64,000 nt of DNA from Rhizobium sophorae (GTDB taxonomy: Bacteria > Pseudomonadota > Alphaproteobacteria > Rhizobiales > Rhizobiaceae). A program made the translations under genes and the position numbers. Under the pieces are notes generated by a model that worked only from the letters and a program-made list of their open reading frames with translations, ran no database searches and had not been told where the DNA came from. This document shows positions 42,792-52,580 of the stretch, in pieces. The DNA lies in assembly GCF_013087515.1 (NCBI RefSeq), contig NZ_JABFCN010000001.1, positions 124,001-188,000 of the forward strand, written 5' to 3'. The first letter of the stretch is position 1; each line of letters starts with the position of its first letter.

Positions 42792-44887
42792 TGCAAATCT
42801 CCGTCTGTTCGTCCCAAGGATTGCACCGGCTCTCGGGTCCGCTTACCAGGGACGGCGGGCTGCCGTGTTTTCCCGAGCCGCCCGACGTCGAAAATGACCA
42901 TGAAGCCGTTGTCGAAGGTGCGGTCGACATCGGGCTCGGAATTGAACTTGAGCAGCGACGGCGATTGGAGGGGGACCGTGTGGTTTCGGTCCTGCGCGCC
43001 GCCGTCGAAATAGACGCCGACGCCGGGCAGGCCGGTGGTCATGCGCAGATCGACCATAACGAAACCGACGCCCGAGTCGATCAGCAGCTTGCGTTCCATC
43101 GGGCCGAGATCGGCTGCGGTAATGGCCATGCCTGTATCTTGCCCGCTCTCAAGCGTGGTCGAGACCTTTTGCCGGCCGTAGGTGGACAGGAGCAGGCGAT
43201 TGATCCGGTCGGTTGCGAAATGCTGGTCGCCGCCCAGCCATTCCCTGGTCCACTTTGCGGCGCTGATCCCCATCGGTTCTATCGACGAGGAGTCGGCCGA
43301 AACTTCATAGCCGGCCGGAACCAGGATACGTGGCCCCTCGGAGCTGATGACGCCACCAATCAGCACCGTCGTTGCGGCGGCGGCAAGCGCGGTTGCGCGC
43401 AGCCAGCCACGCGACGTGCCGTGCCAGAACGCCGCGACGGCCACCGCGACGACAATTGCGACGCCGAGGAAAGATAGCGAGCCGATGCGGTTGCCGATCT
43501 CCCACCCACTGCGCGTCAGGCGGAAGATGATGCTGAGGGGGTAGGCCAGCGTCACCAAAACGAGGACAACGAGAAGGCTTGACCGCCATAGGCGCCATCT
43601 GGTCGGCGGCCAGAGGATGCTCGCATTCCGGGGCTGCCCATTGAAAACGAGCGAGCGGAGAAAGCCGGTGAGAAGTCCCAGGCAGATCAGCGCGACGCCC
43701 GCCATCGTCAGGTAACGCTGCCACGCAGGCGCCAAGGCTCCCGTGTCCGAGACGAAAAGCTTACGTGTCGCGGTCGAGTTCGATACGAGTTGGGCTACCT
43801 CGTGTAGGCCGCCTGCCAGTACGGGAAGGATGTAACTGCCGGTGGGGTTACCGACGATCTTCGACCAGGCGACAGGAGCAATCACGGCGATCGAGGCCAG
43901 CAGGATCGCCCGCTGCCTCTGCATAGAGGACGCGCCCTGCCTCAGGCATTCCATCACTGCCGTGCCGCACAGAAGGGCCATGCAAAAATAGGAGGTGAGA
44001 TGATGAGTAACCGCGAGTGCCACGATGAGGACCATGGGGGCGACGACCGTCGACCAGCCTGCCACGTCGCTTCGCTCCATGCGCCGGCTTTCCGAAGCCA
44101 ACAGCACCGCCGCAAGCATGGGGATCGCCAGGCTTTCATAAGAGTAGTGGACGTCAAACAGCAAAAACGCGGACGAGCCCATGTAGATCAGGCAGGCGAT
44201 AGAGGCGATCCGTGCCGAGCCCGTGATCTTCTCGAAGAGCAGGAATAGCGTGAGCATCAGCATTATCCGTGCCGCCGCCAACACGATGAGGCCTGCCGCG
44301 AAAACGGACAGTCCGGAGAGGCTGACCAAGGCGGACGTTATGAGCTCTAGCCCGGGATAGAGCGGGCTGACCGGCAAAAGCGGATTGGGCAGGAACAGTC
44401 GCCCCGCCTCCAGAATGTCGTTCACCGTCGCCCAGTGCAGGAATTCGTCATGGTCTATGAAGGCGACGGGCGCGCGGATGAGGCGTACCACGAAGAGGGC
44501 TGAGGTGACGATCACTATGAGCGCCAAGCGCTCCAGGCGGCTGGCTCCCGGATGGATGATTCGCGCCGCCGCGGGGAGAAAGATCGCGGCGATGGCGCAA
44601 TAGAACATGGGAACCGCCCAGCTCTCTCCCAGCCGACTGGCATTTGCAGCAAGAGCGGCCACAACAAGGGCGCAGCTGCACAGGAAGGCAAAGACCGGCG
44701 ACATCCCCAGCGACGAAGGATCGGCAACGTCCCCGACCGCGCTGTCCTGCCTGCGCAGGCCCAGAAATGCTGCGATCCACAGATCGACGCGTGGAATGGA
44801 AACCCTTTCTGGATAGCCATGACGATAAGCTCCGTCCTGGTAGGCCTTCTGCCGGCCTGGAGAAGCCCGCCCCTTAACAACGGTCAT
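42788..44887 (-). CDS. Large membrane glycosyltransferase-like protein (GT-C)
   Basis: 699 residues from ATG 44887, with about 12 hydrophobic helices after residue 65. The first large loop has FIDHDEFLHWATVNDILEAG, an acidic HDE motif of the type used by GT-C enzymes (ArnT- or PMT-like) to transfer sugars from lipid carriers. A soluble C-terminal part of about 170 residues follows the last helix. In this operon it could be the chain polymerase or a periplasmic glycosyltransferase. It overlaps the GT4 gene by 14 bp. Confidence 0.7.
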   Translation of the reverse strand: MTVVKGRASPGRQKAYQDGAYRHGYPERVSIPRVDLWIAAFLGLRRQDSAVGDVADPSSLGMSPVFAFLCSCALVVAALAANASRLGESWAVPMFYCAIAAIFLPAAARIIHPGASRLERLALIVIVTSALFVVRLIRAPVAFIDHDEFLHWATVNDILEAGRLFLPNPLLPVSPLYPGLELITSALVSLSGLSVFAAGLIVLAAARIMLMLTLFLLFEKITGSARIASIACLIYMGSSAFLLFDVHYSYESLAIPMLAAVLLASESRRMERSDVAGWSTVVAPMVLIVALAVTHHLTSYFCMALLCGTAVMECLRQGASSMQRQRAILLASIAVIAPVAWSKIVGNPTGSYILPVLAGGLHEVAQLVSNSTATRKLFVSDTGALAPAWQRYLTMAGVALICLGLLTGFLRSLVFNGQPRNASILWPPTRWRLWRSSLLVVLVLVTLAYPLSIIFRLTRSGWEIGNRIGSLSFLGVAIVVAVAVAAFWHGTSRGWLRATALAAAATTVLIGGVISSEGPRILVPAGYEVSADSSSIEPMGISAAKWTREWLGGDQHFATDRINRLLLSTYGRQKVSTTLESGQDTGMAITAADLGPMERKLLIDSGVGFVMVDLRMTTGLPGVGVYFDGGAQDRNHTVPLQSPSLLKFNSEPDVDRTFDNGFMVIFDVGRLGKTRQPAVPGKRTREPVQSLGRTDGDLQ

Positions 44888-46034
44888 CGTGCTTCAAATC
44901 TCCAAGCAGTGCCGGACCGGTTCGCAGTTCAGGCTGCGGATGCGAAAGGACGCGTCTGTACACCTTCAGCAGCCGGTCCGTGCAATCGTCCCAGTCCGGC
45001 AACCTCGTCTCGATTGAGATCGGCCCTGCGTCCATGGCGGCGAGCATTTCACGCGCGGTGAAGTCTGGCGAAGCGTTGAGCGGAACGGATCGCACGAGGC
45101 CCTCCTCAGCCAGCTCCCGAAAGCCGGATGTGTCGGTTGTCAGTACGGGAGCCTTGACCGAAAGCGCCTCCATAACCGCCACGGGATGAGCTTCATAATC
45201 GCTGAGGAGCACGACAAGAGCGGCCGAAGACAAAAGATCGGCCATTGCGGACCGGTCGGTCGGCGGAATTGCCCCGATCTCGACACGGTTGCCGAGCCCG
45301 AGCTCGGTCACCTGCTGACGCAGCTTCGCCTCATAGGGCCCCTCTCCTAGGATCCGAAGGCGCATATCAGGGAATTTTGTTGCCAGCACATGAAATGCAG
45401 CAAGCGCCCGATGATGACCTTTATAACGCTCCAGCCTGCCGAGCGAGACGATCAGCGGCCCGTCGCGAGGTGAAGCCGGCCGCCGCCCGGACGTTTCCGG
45501 CAGGCGCGCGCCATTGGGGATAACGATGAACCGGTCTCTCGCGATTGCCATATTCTGGCTGAATAGATCCGCTTCGAACCGCGACACGCCAATGAGTTGC
45601 GCTGCTCTGGTGGCCAGAGGCGCAAGCATTCTATGTTGGAGGCGCCGGATCGAAGACCGAAATCGCGACGAATGGCCACCGCTGTGAAAGGTGACCACGA
45701 AAGGAAGGCCCTTGCGCGATGCGGCGGCCATTCCCAGCGGCGCCAGAAAGGTGTGGTAGCCCTGAACATGCATCAGGTCCCAGTCACCCTCGGCGACCGC
45801 CCTGAAGACGCCTGGGGCGAAGCACCAATCCCGCCCACGGGGAAACGTCTTCAGCCTGACAATCTGCACGCCATCTCGCGTTTCCGCTGCCGGGAGAAGG
45901 CCGTCGGGATTGCCCGTCAAGACCGTCACCGTATGCCCCTTGCGCACCAGCCGGATTGCGACCTCGCTTACATGGGTTTCCGTTCCTCCGGCAAAAGGCA
46001 GGTATCTCGCGCCGAGCATCAAAATGCGCATCAT
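44874..46034 (-). CDS. Glycosyltransferase family 4 (GT-B)
   Basis: 386 residues from ATG 46034; a second ATG follows (MMRILMLGARYLPFAGGTET). The glycine-rich N-terminus GGTETHVSEVA, SLGRLERYKGHHRALAAF and LSDYEAHPVAVMEAL, with the E-x7-E pair, are the normal GT4 motifs. It should be a retaining transferase using a nucleotide sugar in the cytoplasm. It lies second in the chain of GT genes of this operon. Confidence 0.92.
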   Translation of the reverse strand: MMRILMLGARYLPFAGGTETHVSEVAIRLVRKGHTVTVLTGNPDGLLPAAETRDGVQIVRLKTFPRGRDWCFAPGVFRAVAEGDWDLMHVQGYHTFLAPLGMAAASRKGLPFVVTFHSGGHSSRFRSSIRRLQHRMLAPLATRAAQLIGVSRFEADLFSQNMAIARDRFIVIPNGARLPETSGRRPASPRDGPLIVSLGRLERYKGHHRALAAFHVLATKFPDMRLRILGEGPYEAKLRQQVTELGLGNRVEIGAIPPTDRSAMADLLSSAALVVLLSDYEAHPVAVMEALSVKAPVLTTDTSGFRELAEEGLVRSVPLNASPDFTAREMLAAMDAGPISIETRLPDWDDCTDRLLKVYRRVLSHPQPELRTGPALLGDLKHDDRC

Positions 46035-46060
46035 GCGGCCTCGCCCATTGAATCCAGACC

Positions 46061-46834
46061 TCAGGACATGCCCTGCTCGAGGACTTGGACGCCCGTTGGC
46101 GTACTGACGCGTTCCCGGAAGATCGTCTTCAGCACGCGCCAGCCGTCCGGAAGGGCACGCAGATTGCTGACGCCGTAGATACGTTCCGATTCAAAGCTCG
46201 CGACTTCCATGATTTTGAGCTTGTTCTTCAGGGCCCGCAAATTGATCAGCGTCTCAATTTCGAAGCCGTCGCAATCGGCACGCAGCAAGGGAACATGCCG
46301 TCTCCAAAAGCCCATGTAGCCGTAGCACAGATCGCTGAAAGAGCTGCCATAGAGCATCCGGACCAGGAGGGTCAGGCCCAGATTGCCGAAACGGCGGATG
46401 ACTGTCATATCGCTGGTGCCGCCACCCTGCATAAAGCGGGAACCCTTGACGAAATCCGCACCTGAAACAAGAGCCGCGACGAACAGGATGATTTCATAGG
46501 GATCCATCGACCCGTCAGCATCAAGCATCACGATCATGTCACCAGATGCGGCTTCGAAGCCCGTCCGCAATGCGATGCCTTTGCCCTTCTTGGGCTGAAG
46601 CACGATCTTGACATCATCGCGCATGCTTCGCGCGATATCCGGCGTTCCGTCTGTCGATCGCCCGTCGACGATGATAATTTCATGCACCCATGTCGGTATG
46701 CGGGGCAAGAGCAGCTTAATGTTTTCCGCTTCGTTCAAAGTTGGAATGACGAGCGAGGTCCTTGGCAAATTGAACATCGGACCCTGGACTGGGATTGAGG
46801 TATGCGAGGATGGTAAAGCTTCGATTGTAGACAT
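46061..46834 (-). CDS. Glycosyltransferase family 2, dolichyl-phosphate-mannose-synthase-like
   Basis: 257 residues from ATG 46834, with AAGGAG seven bases upstream. TSLVIPTLNEAENIKLLLPR, IVDGRSTDGTPDIARS and MIVMLDADGSMDP give the GT-A signature with a DxD. The GIALRTGFEAASGD stretch is close to DPM-type enzymes, which move a sugar to a polyprenyl phosphate. Such an enzyme could supply lipid-linked sugar to the GT-C-like protein of the same operon. That link is inferred from context. Confidence 0.9.
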   Translation of the reverse strand: MSTIEALPSSHTSIPVQGPMFNLPRTSLVIPTLNEAENIKLLLPRIPTWVHEIIIVDGRSTDGTPDIARSMRDDVKIVLQPKKGKGIALRTGFEAASGDMIVMLDADGSMDPYEIILFVAALVSGADFVKGSRFMQGGGTSDMTVIRRFGNLGLTLLVRMLYGSSFSDLCYGYMGFWRRHVPLLRADCDGFEIETLINLRALKNKLKIMEVASFESERIYGVSNLRALPDGWRVLKTIFRERVSTPTGVQVLEQGMS

Positions 46835-46951
46835 AAGCTCTCCTTGGCGTTTTGGACCGCGTGACAAATCGCAAATCGACGATGCCCCTGAGCTCTTGGG
46901 CCGAGAGGAGGACTAAACTCTCCCCAACCGGGAAGAGTATGTGGTTAAGCC

Positions 46952-48292
46952 TCAATGTACTTTGATCAGATCGCCTGGCTGTAAGACCGTTTCTTCGGTC
47001 GCAGGTTCGACGATGACACCATTCGGTCCAGGCCGAACGATTTCGAATTCAACATCGGAGGTATCATTCGACGACACCATGGACTGGAAAATTTCAAGAT
47101 CGCTCTCGGTCGTCTTCAACGCCGTGGATAGGCCTCTTTCGGCATCCGCTGCCGACTTTTCGATCTCGATCTTGCGTTCGATACGATCGCGCTCAACGTC
47201 TTGTTTGGCTGCCGCCAGCCGTTGCTTTGCGCTCTCGACATCGATGACGGCTTGCTGCTTTCGATCTTCCGACTCGGTCAGTTCGCTTTGTGCCCGGGTC
47301 AACTCAATGCTCGTGACAAGTTTGTTTTTGGCCAAATTCTCGATACTTGCCAGCCGATCCTGGCGGACCCGAATGGTGGCATCATAATTGCCGACTCGTG
47401 CCTGACGCAGATCGAGATCGGCCTGAGCATTGGCAACAGATTTTGCGTAAGCACTGCTCTGCGCATCCTTGCTGGTCGTTACCAATTGGCGCTGCCATGC
47501 CTCATCATCCAGCAACCGTTGAGCATCGGGGTCGGGACCAAGAACAGGTGTGCCAATGCTGGCAATTTGTACGGAATCGCGCTTCGCCCTGAGCACCTCC
47601 GTTCGCGACGCAAGCCGCTTCAGGTCGGCCAGCCCAGCCTTCAACCGCTCGATCTGGCGTGAAATTTCCACGCTCTGCCATGGCTCAATACTCTTCGCCG
47701 CCATGCCACCCGCTTGCGCGACGGCATGCAGAACAGTCATGCCATCAACATATCGAAACGACCCAGGATTCCGAACCGGTCCGGTAATATAAATTGGCTG
47801 ATGCTCAATCTTGACGATATTCACGAACCCCTTTCTGCCGACCAAATTTTCGTACGAAGGAAGAATTGTCGCCTCCACATCCGCCGGAGGAAGGCCTCGA
47901 ACCGGGAAGCGTCCCAAAAGAGGAAGCGAAATCGTCCCGTCCGCTTCAACGACGTATTCGCCAGTGAGCTCGGGCCGCTGGTAAAAGTTCCAGGGAACCG
48001 TGCCCCGTGAGCCCGTCCAGCGATCTTCGACGGAGGCCAAGCTTTCGTAAAATGCGAGATCCAATTTATCGCCTGAGCGAAGAACGTCACGCAACAATTG
48101 AGGCAGTCGCGCCGAAGTCTCACCAGTTGTGACAACCGAGACCGCTTCCGTGGGCGCAGGTAACTCTTCCGCTGCTGACGTCAAAGGAGCAATTGCCGTA
48201 AATACCATCCACAGTATTGTTTGACTTAGGCGAGAACAGCTTCTCAACCTATATTCAGGCATCGCTGGAGATATTATCTTCGAAAGCTTCAT
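46952..48292 (-). CDS. ExoF-like polysaccharide export protein
   Basis: 446 residues from ATG 48292. After a signal-like segment (LSQTILWMVFTAIAPLTSAA) it has a Poly_export domain (LRSGDKLDLAFYE, YVVEADGTISLPLLGRFPVRG) and an SLBB segment (IYITGPVRNPGSFRY). A long coiled coil runs from about 205 to 400. This is the layout of rhizobial ExoF, unlike Wza, and it should act in the periplasm to guide polymer outward. It is the first gene of the operon; a long A/T-rich leader lies upstream. Confidence 0.88.
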   Translation of the reverse strand: MKLSKIISPAMPEYRLRSCSRLSQTILWMVFTAIAPLTSAAEELPAPTEAVSVVTTGETSARLPQLLRDVLRSGDKLDLAFYESLASVEDRWTGSRGTVPWNFYQRPELTGEYVVEADGTISLPLLGRFPVRGLPPADVEATILPSYENLVGRKGFVNIVKIEHQPIYITGPVRNPGSFRYVDGMTVLHAVAQAGGMAAKSIEPWQSVEISRQIERLKAGLADLKRLASRTEVLRAKRDSVQIASIGTPVLGPDPDAQRLLDDEAWQRQLVTTSKDAQSSAYAKSVANAQADLDLRQARVGNYDATIRVRQDRLASIENLAKNKLVTSIELTRAQSELTESEDRKQQAVIDVESAKQRLAAAKQDVERDRIERKIEIEKSAADAERGLSTALKTTESDLEIFQSMVSSNDTSDVEFEIVRPGPNGVIVEPATEETVLQPGDLIKVH

Positions 48293-48482
48293 GTTTCGAA
48301 TTTCCGCTTTGAAAGCGCTAAACGCTCTCCGATCTCTTTAAGGCTAACATAATATTAACCATATTCAATAGTACTTAACAACGATTAATACATCTGCCAG
48401 ACAGGCTAAGAGTCTGCGTTGAAAAGAATTCAATAAAAGTAATATCTTGCGGCGACTGGGCAGCACTTCGAAACCTTTGGCC

Positions 48483-48720
48483 TTATCGGTTTATTTGACG
48501 ATCTGCAGGGTGAATTTTGCGTCTTTGCCATGCAGCTCTCAGCGTTAGTCCATCAGAGCCGCCATCGGCGAAGAGATGTCTGAGCCAAGGCCAGAGAATG
48601 GTTTCAAGGGCGAAACTTGCGCCGTCGCGATCCTGGATGTCGGCAGAGTCCAGGGATGGCTTTCGGCGCTTCCGGTCATCCCCGGCGCGGGTTTCGACGT
48701 TCTGATCCGGGATGGCGAAC
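48483..48720 (-). pseudogene. IS5-family transposase C-terminal remnant
   Basis: On the minus strand, an open segment reads SLDSADIQDRDGASFALETI then LWPWLRHLFADGGSDG, ending at a TAA at 48483-48485. ADIQDRDGA and FADGG are the signature of the DDE domain of IS5-type transposases. The N-terminal half and the element ends are missing. It lies about 190 bases upstream of the export gene at the promoter side of the polysaccharide operon, in an A/T-rich 625-bp gap with no other gene. Confidence 0.72.
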
Positions 48721-48918
48721 CGATTTGCATCCGCGCTTGGCCAGCGCCATTTATCCGAAAAATGGCATTATGTTATGTATTTCAGATATCTACAGGCATA
48801 GAACCTATTGAGATAGATTGCCCGCCATTGAGGTGGGCTCTCGGTACAGGCCGACCGCTCTCCCGCAAATGATGCCTGGCTACGTCGCCGGCGGTCAACG
48901 ACAGGAAAAAGGTCCATT

Positions 48919-49870
48919 ATGTCCGCAAATGAAAAGCCACTTATTGCGATTGTCGGTGCAACGAGCAAACAGGGGCGCAGCGTCGCCGCGGCACTCCTTG
49001 AGAGCCAACGTTTCCGCGTCCGTGCTTTAACCCGGAAAAAGGATTCGCCTGAAGCTTTACGTCTGGAGAAACTCGGCGCTGAAATCGTAAAGGTCCCGCT
49101 CGAACTTGGCCGTCAAAAAGACCTCGTTGCTGCCTTCGCAGGCGCGGACGGTGCATTTTTGATGACGGCCGATCGCCCCGCCGGAGACGATTGAGGCCCC
49201 TCTCGGCCGGCAACTGGCGGATGCCGCAGTTGAGGCCGGCGTTGGGCATGTTGTTTTCAGCACCCTCGAAAATGTCGACAAGATCAGCAGGGGCACGAAG
49301 TATGCCCCGCATTTTACCGACAAAGCGCGCATTGCAGACCATATTCGCGGCCTGCCTATCTCTCATTCCTTCGTCATGCTGGCGTTCTTCTACACCAATC
49401 TTCTCGAATATTATGTGCCCCGCATGGAGGGCGACACTCTCCTCCTGCCGATTTATCTTCCCGAAGATTTCCGAGCGCCTTTTGTCGATCCGCTGACGGC
49501 GACCGGGCCGGTCGTGCTCGAAATTTTCTCAAACCCAGAGCGTTACAACGGCAAAACGCTGCCGATCGTTGGGGATATCATTTCTCCGCGGGAGATGGTC
49601 GAAACCTTTCAGCGTGTGACCGGGCTCAAGGCCGAGTATCGAAACGCTTTCACCAGAGATGGCCTGCTGCGCTATTTTCCAGAGTTTGCCGCCAACGAAC
49701 TTCTCGTTCGAGAGATTCTCGGGATGGTCGAATATGCTGTCGAATATGGATACTTCGGCAAGGAGCATGACCTCGAATGGAGCCGTCGCCGGAACCCCGA
49801 CACGCTCAACTGGGAGCAGTATCTACGGAAGACGGGGTGGCGTGGCAATAAACAATCTTTTGGATTCTAA
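48919..49870 (+). pseudogene. NmrA-like NAD(P)-binding protein, frameshifted
   Basis: The first frame starts at ATG 48919 with the Rossmann motif IVGATSKQGRSVAAALLES, and ends at a TGA at 49192 (TADRPAGDD*). The continuation, PPETIEAPLGRQLADAAVEA then GVGHVVFSTLENVD, is in a second frame and runs to 49870. The shift lies between about 49164 and 49190. Both parts together match a full-length atypical SDR of the NmrA/HSCARG group, a redox sensor or reductase. As sequenced it would not give a full protein. Confidence 0.82.
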
Positions 49871-49973
49871 AGCGCATCGCGATCTCGGATTCGCTTGTCG
49901 CGCTTTGGCTCTTTGTTTTTCCGCAGGTCGTTAGCGCAAAACCGCTGCACACTTTTGCGCGACAAGATTTAAA
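49871..49973. repeat. Rhizobial mosaic repeat between convergent genes
   Basis: AAAACCGCTGCACACTTTTG at about 49941-49960 is shared with the repeat at 3784, and GCGCAAAA / TTTTGCGC form a stem. AGCGCATCGCGATC at the left end is a second module. The element separates the NmrA-like gene and the LysR gene, whose stop codons face each other. Confidence 0.6.
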
Positions 49974-50894
49974 TCACGATGGCCGGATTCCCGGCAATCT
50001 GGAAATCTCGGCGACGAGAAAGTCGACGAGAAGCCGAACGCGGGCAATGGCTGCGCGCTCCGGAACGATCAGCAAGCTCACCGGAACCGGCGCAGGACGA
50101 TAATTGCCAAGCACGACCTCGAGCTGACCGTCGTCCAGAAGATCGTGAACCAACCAGAGGTGTGCGGGCCCAATGCCGCGTCCGGCGGCAAGGGCTTTGC
50201 GCGCCGCAAGCCCGTGATCGACGCGCAACTTGCCGCTCACCGGGATCATCAGGCTTGTGCCATCGGGAGAGGAAAGAACGAGCTGATCGCTCCCCGCCAC
50301 ATTGGACATTATGACGGTTTCGTAGCGTGACAGATCGGCGGGGCGCTCCGGCCATCCGCGGGCGGACAAATAGGTGGGCGCGCCGACCAGCAGCCGATGG
50401 CTTTCTCCGATCGCATGAAGTTTCATGGCACTGTCGGCGAGAGGCCCAAGACGGAGTGCCACGTCGACGCCTTCGCGAACCAAGTCGATCCGCTCGTCCG
50501 TCAGATTGAGGTCAACCCGGATGTCCGGATGCTTGTCCTGGAAGTCAAATATGAGGCGGGTGACGTGCATCACGCCGAGCGCTGCCGTACACGAAAGTCG
50601 AACAGCACCGGCGGGCGCCTGACGGGCATCTCTCGCTTCTTCAGCAGCCTGTTCGACCAGACGCAATATCTGAAGGCAGTTCGTATAATAGCGGCTGCCC
50701 TCGTCGGTCAGGCTTACGCGACGCGTGGTTCGGCTGAGAAGCGGCACGCCGACAGCCTCTTCAAGCTCATTGAGGTGCCGCGTTACGGTGGATTGACCGA
50801 CACCCAGCTCCCTTGCGACCATCGACAGATTGCCGCGTTCGGCGACGCGAACGAAGGTGCGCATTCTGTCGAGAGACAGTCCGGCGTTATCCAT
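49974..50894 (-). CDS. LysR-family transcriptional regulator
   Basis: 306 residues from ATG 50894. The N-terminal helix-turn-helix reads LSMVARELGVGQSTVTRHLNE and the effector domain follows, with LSCTAALGVMHVTRLIFDF. It resembles the large CrgA-like group. The gene is convergent with the NmrA-like pseudogene, so it is unlikely to share its promoter; the target could be that locus in its former intact state or elsewhere. Confidence 0.85.
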   Translation of the reverse strand: MDNAGLSLDRMRTFVRVAERGNLSMVARELGVGQSTVTRHLNELEEAVGVPLLSRTTRRVSLTDEGSRYYTNCLQILRLVEQAAEEARDARQAPAGAVRLSCTAALGVMHVTRLIFDFQDKHPDIRVDLNLTDERIDLVREGVDVALRLGPLADSAMKLHAIGESHRLLVGAPTYLSARGWPERPADLSRYETVIMSNVAGSDQLVLSSPDGTSLMIPVSGKLRVDHGLAARKALAAGRGIGPAHLWLVHDLLDDGQLEVVLGNYRPAPVPVSLLIVPERAAIARVRLLVDFLVAEISRLPGIRPS

Positions 50895-50994
50895 TCTTCA
50901 GCACAGTGATCCTCATTCATTCCATGTAGGGAATAATCTGGGCTATACCTAGTTCGAGCACACGGTCGCACTTCATTCGGCAGATCATGCCAAC

Positions 50995-52032
50995 TTACCG
51001 CGTCGAGCCGCGCGGGATGATGGAGAAGCCGCAATCGACCTTGCCTTCACCGGGCGGCTCGTCGCGAATGGCGCGTAGCAGCATGTCGGCGACGCGGTGG
51101 CCGATATCGTAGCGTGCAATCTGCACCGTCGTCAGCGTCGGCTGGGTGAAGGCCGAAAATTCCAGATCGTTGAAGCCGCAGATGCCGACATCCTTCGGCA
51201 CGCTGATTCCGCGCACGGCGCATTCGATGAGGACCCCGAGCGCCAGATCGTCGCTTTGGGCAAAGACGGCATCGATATCCGGCACGCGCTGCAACAGGCG
51301 GGCAAACAATTCCCTGCCGAGGCCGGTGCTGCTTCCTTCATCTCCGCCAATGGCGAGATCGGGATCGAAACGGCCCGCTTCCCGCAGCGCGGCCTCATAG
51401 CCTTCCTTCCGGCGACGCGAGCGAATATCCGTGCCGCGGCCGATGAAGCCGATCCTCTCATAACCCCTCGACAGCAGGAAGCGGGTGGGTTCGGCGCCTG
51501 CCGCATGATGATCGAGACCGACGACCAGCGTTGTCGGCTCCTGGCTGAGATCGATGATATGGGCGATCGGACAGGCGGCATTTTCGATCAGCGGCAGAAG
51601 ATCACGATAGGATTCGGCGCCGGCGATGATGACGCCGGCCGGCTTCTGCGTCAGGACGGATTTGAGTTCGCCGGCCTCGCCGTCGGCATGGTGGAGCGTA
51701 TTGGAATATTGGACGCGGAATTCGGTTGCGCGCAAACAATCCTCGATGCCGATCATCAGGCCGGCGAAGCCGTGCTGGTGCAAAGCGGGTGTGATGACGC
51801 CGATGATACCGTTATGGCGGCCGGCCAGCGCCCGGGCGGCAAGATTGGGGATGTACCCCATCTCCTCCACCGTGCGCAGGATGGTCTGGCGCAGATCCTC
51901 CGAGACGATTTCAGGATTGCGAAGCGCGCGCGAAATCGTGATGGGGCTGACCCCCACCTTCTTCGCCACATCGCTCAACTTCACCTGCGCACCGCGCCTG
52001 GCCTTCCGCCCCCGCTCCACTGCTGCCCTCAT
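50995..52032 (-). CDS. LacI-family repressor, GntR-like
   Basis: 345 residues from ATG 52032. The helix-turn-helix is VKLSDVAKKVGVSPITISRALRN, with the hinge RALAGRHNGIIGV. The periplasmic-binding-like core has GFIGRGTDIRSRRRKEGYEAA and ICGFNDLEFS. It resembles gluconate-type GntR repressors, but the effector is not certain. No sugar genes lie next to it here, so it may act at a distance. Confidence 0.87.
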   Translation of the reverse strand: MRAAVERGRKARRGAQVKLSDVAKKVGVSPITISRALRNPEIVSEDLRQTILRTVEEMGYIPNLAARALAGRHNGIIGVITPALHQHGFAGLMIGIEDCLRATEFRVQYSNTLHHADGEAGELKSVLTQKPAGVIIAGAESYRDLLPLIENAACPIAHIIDLSQEPTTLVVGLDHHAAGAEPTRFLLSRGYERIGFIGRGTDIRSRRRKEGYEAALREAGRFDPDLAIGGDEGSSTGLGRELFARLLQRVPDIDAVFAQSDDLALGVLIECAVRGISVPKDVGICGFNDLEFSAFTQPTLTTVQIARYDIGHRVADMLLRAIRDEPPGEGKVDCGFSIIPRGSTR

Positions 52033-52580
52033 CGCCCCGTTATATCTAGCCCGCGAGACTCGCTTGCCCTCGAATCGCGGTCTTTACTTTCTGAAGAAGA
52101 AATAATTTAGAGTCTACTAACATTTTATATTCGCAACAGAATCCGGAATATAACTTCTAGAAAGAGCAATAATTTCGTCTATCGGCGAATTACGGAGGCA
52201 TGCGGCAAACGGATCACCGCCTCCGGGAATAAGTCCATTTAATTTCGAATGAAAACATCGCGGAGGACGCGAGCGGGGCAACATCAGGCCGGATTTTTGA
52301 GAAGCTCCAACCCCGGGGAGCGAAGATTAAATTCCAGTCATATCTTACAGATCGGCAATATAAACATGATCAAACTTTAATTTGTAAATCTGCTTGGTGG
52401 GATCATATGAATCCCCAGCGCCAATTCTTCTCTTCCCCCGGTCGCCGCCCTCGACGACTGCGCGTTCCCAAGAGGAATTGGCGCCAAACGCCATCCGACG
52501 CCAGGTCCCAGGACATGGAACCACGACGCCATCCAAAGCCAACGTTCTCGCAAGGGATCATCACCCAAGGGACCACCACC
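52033..52580. other. Regulatory gap before the degP gene, no gene supported
   Basis: The left part is A/T-rich (for example TAACATTTTATATTCG near 52128), fitting promoters for the divergent LacI and protease genes. From 52407 onward a frame is open in phase with degP, but it lacks a ribosome site and looks like chance. GGCGGAGG/CGCGGAGG blocks occur near 52180-52270. Confidence 0.5.

Noticed and set aside
48576..48872. 98-codon frame on the plus strand
   Set aside because: The minus strand here encodes an IS5 transposase remnant with clear signature motifs; the plus frame has no ribosome site.
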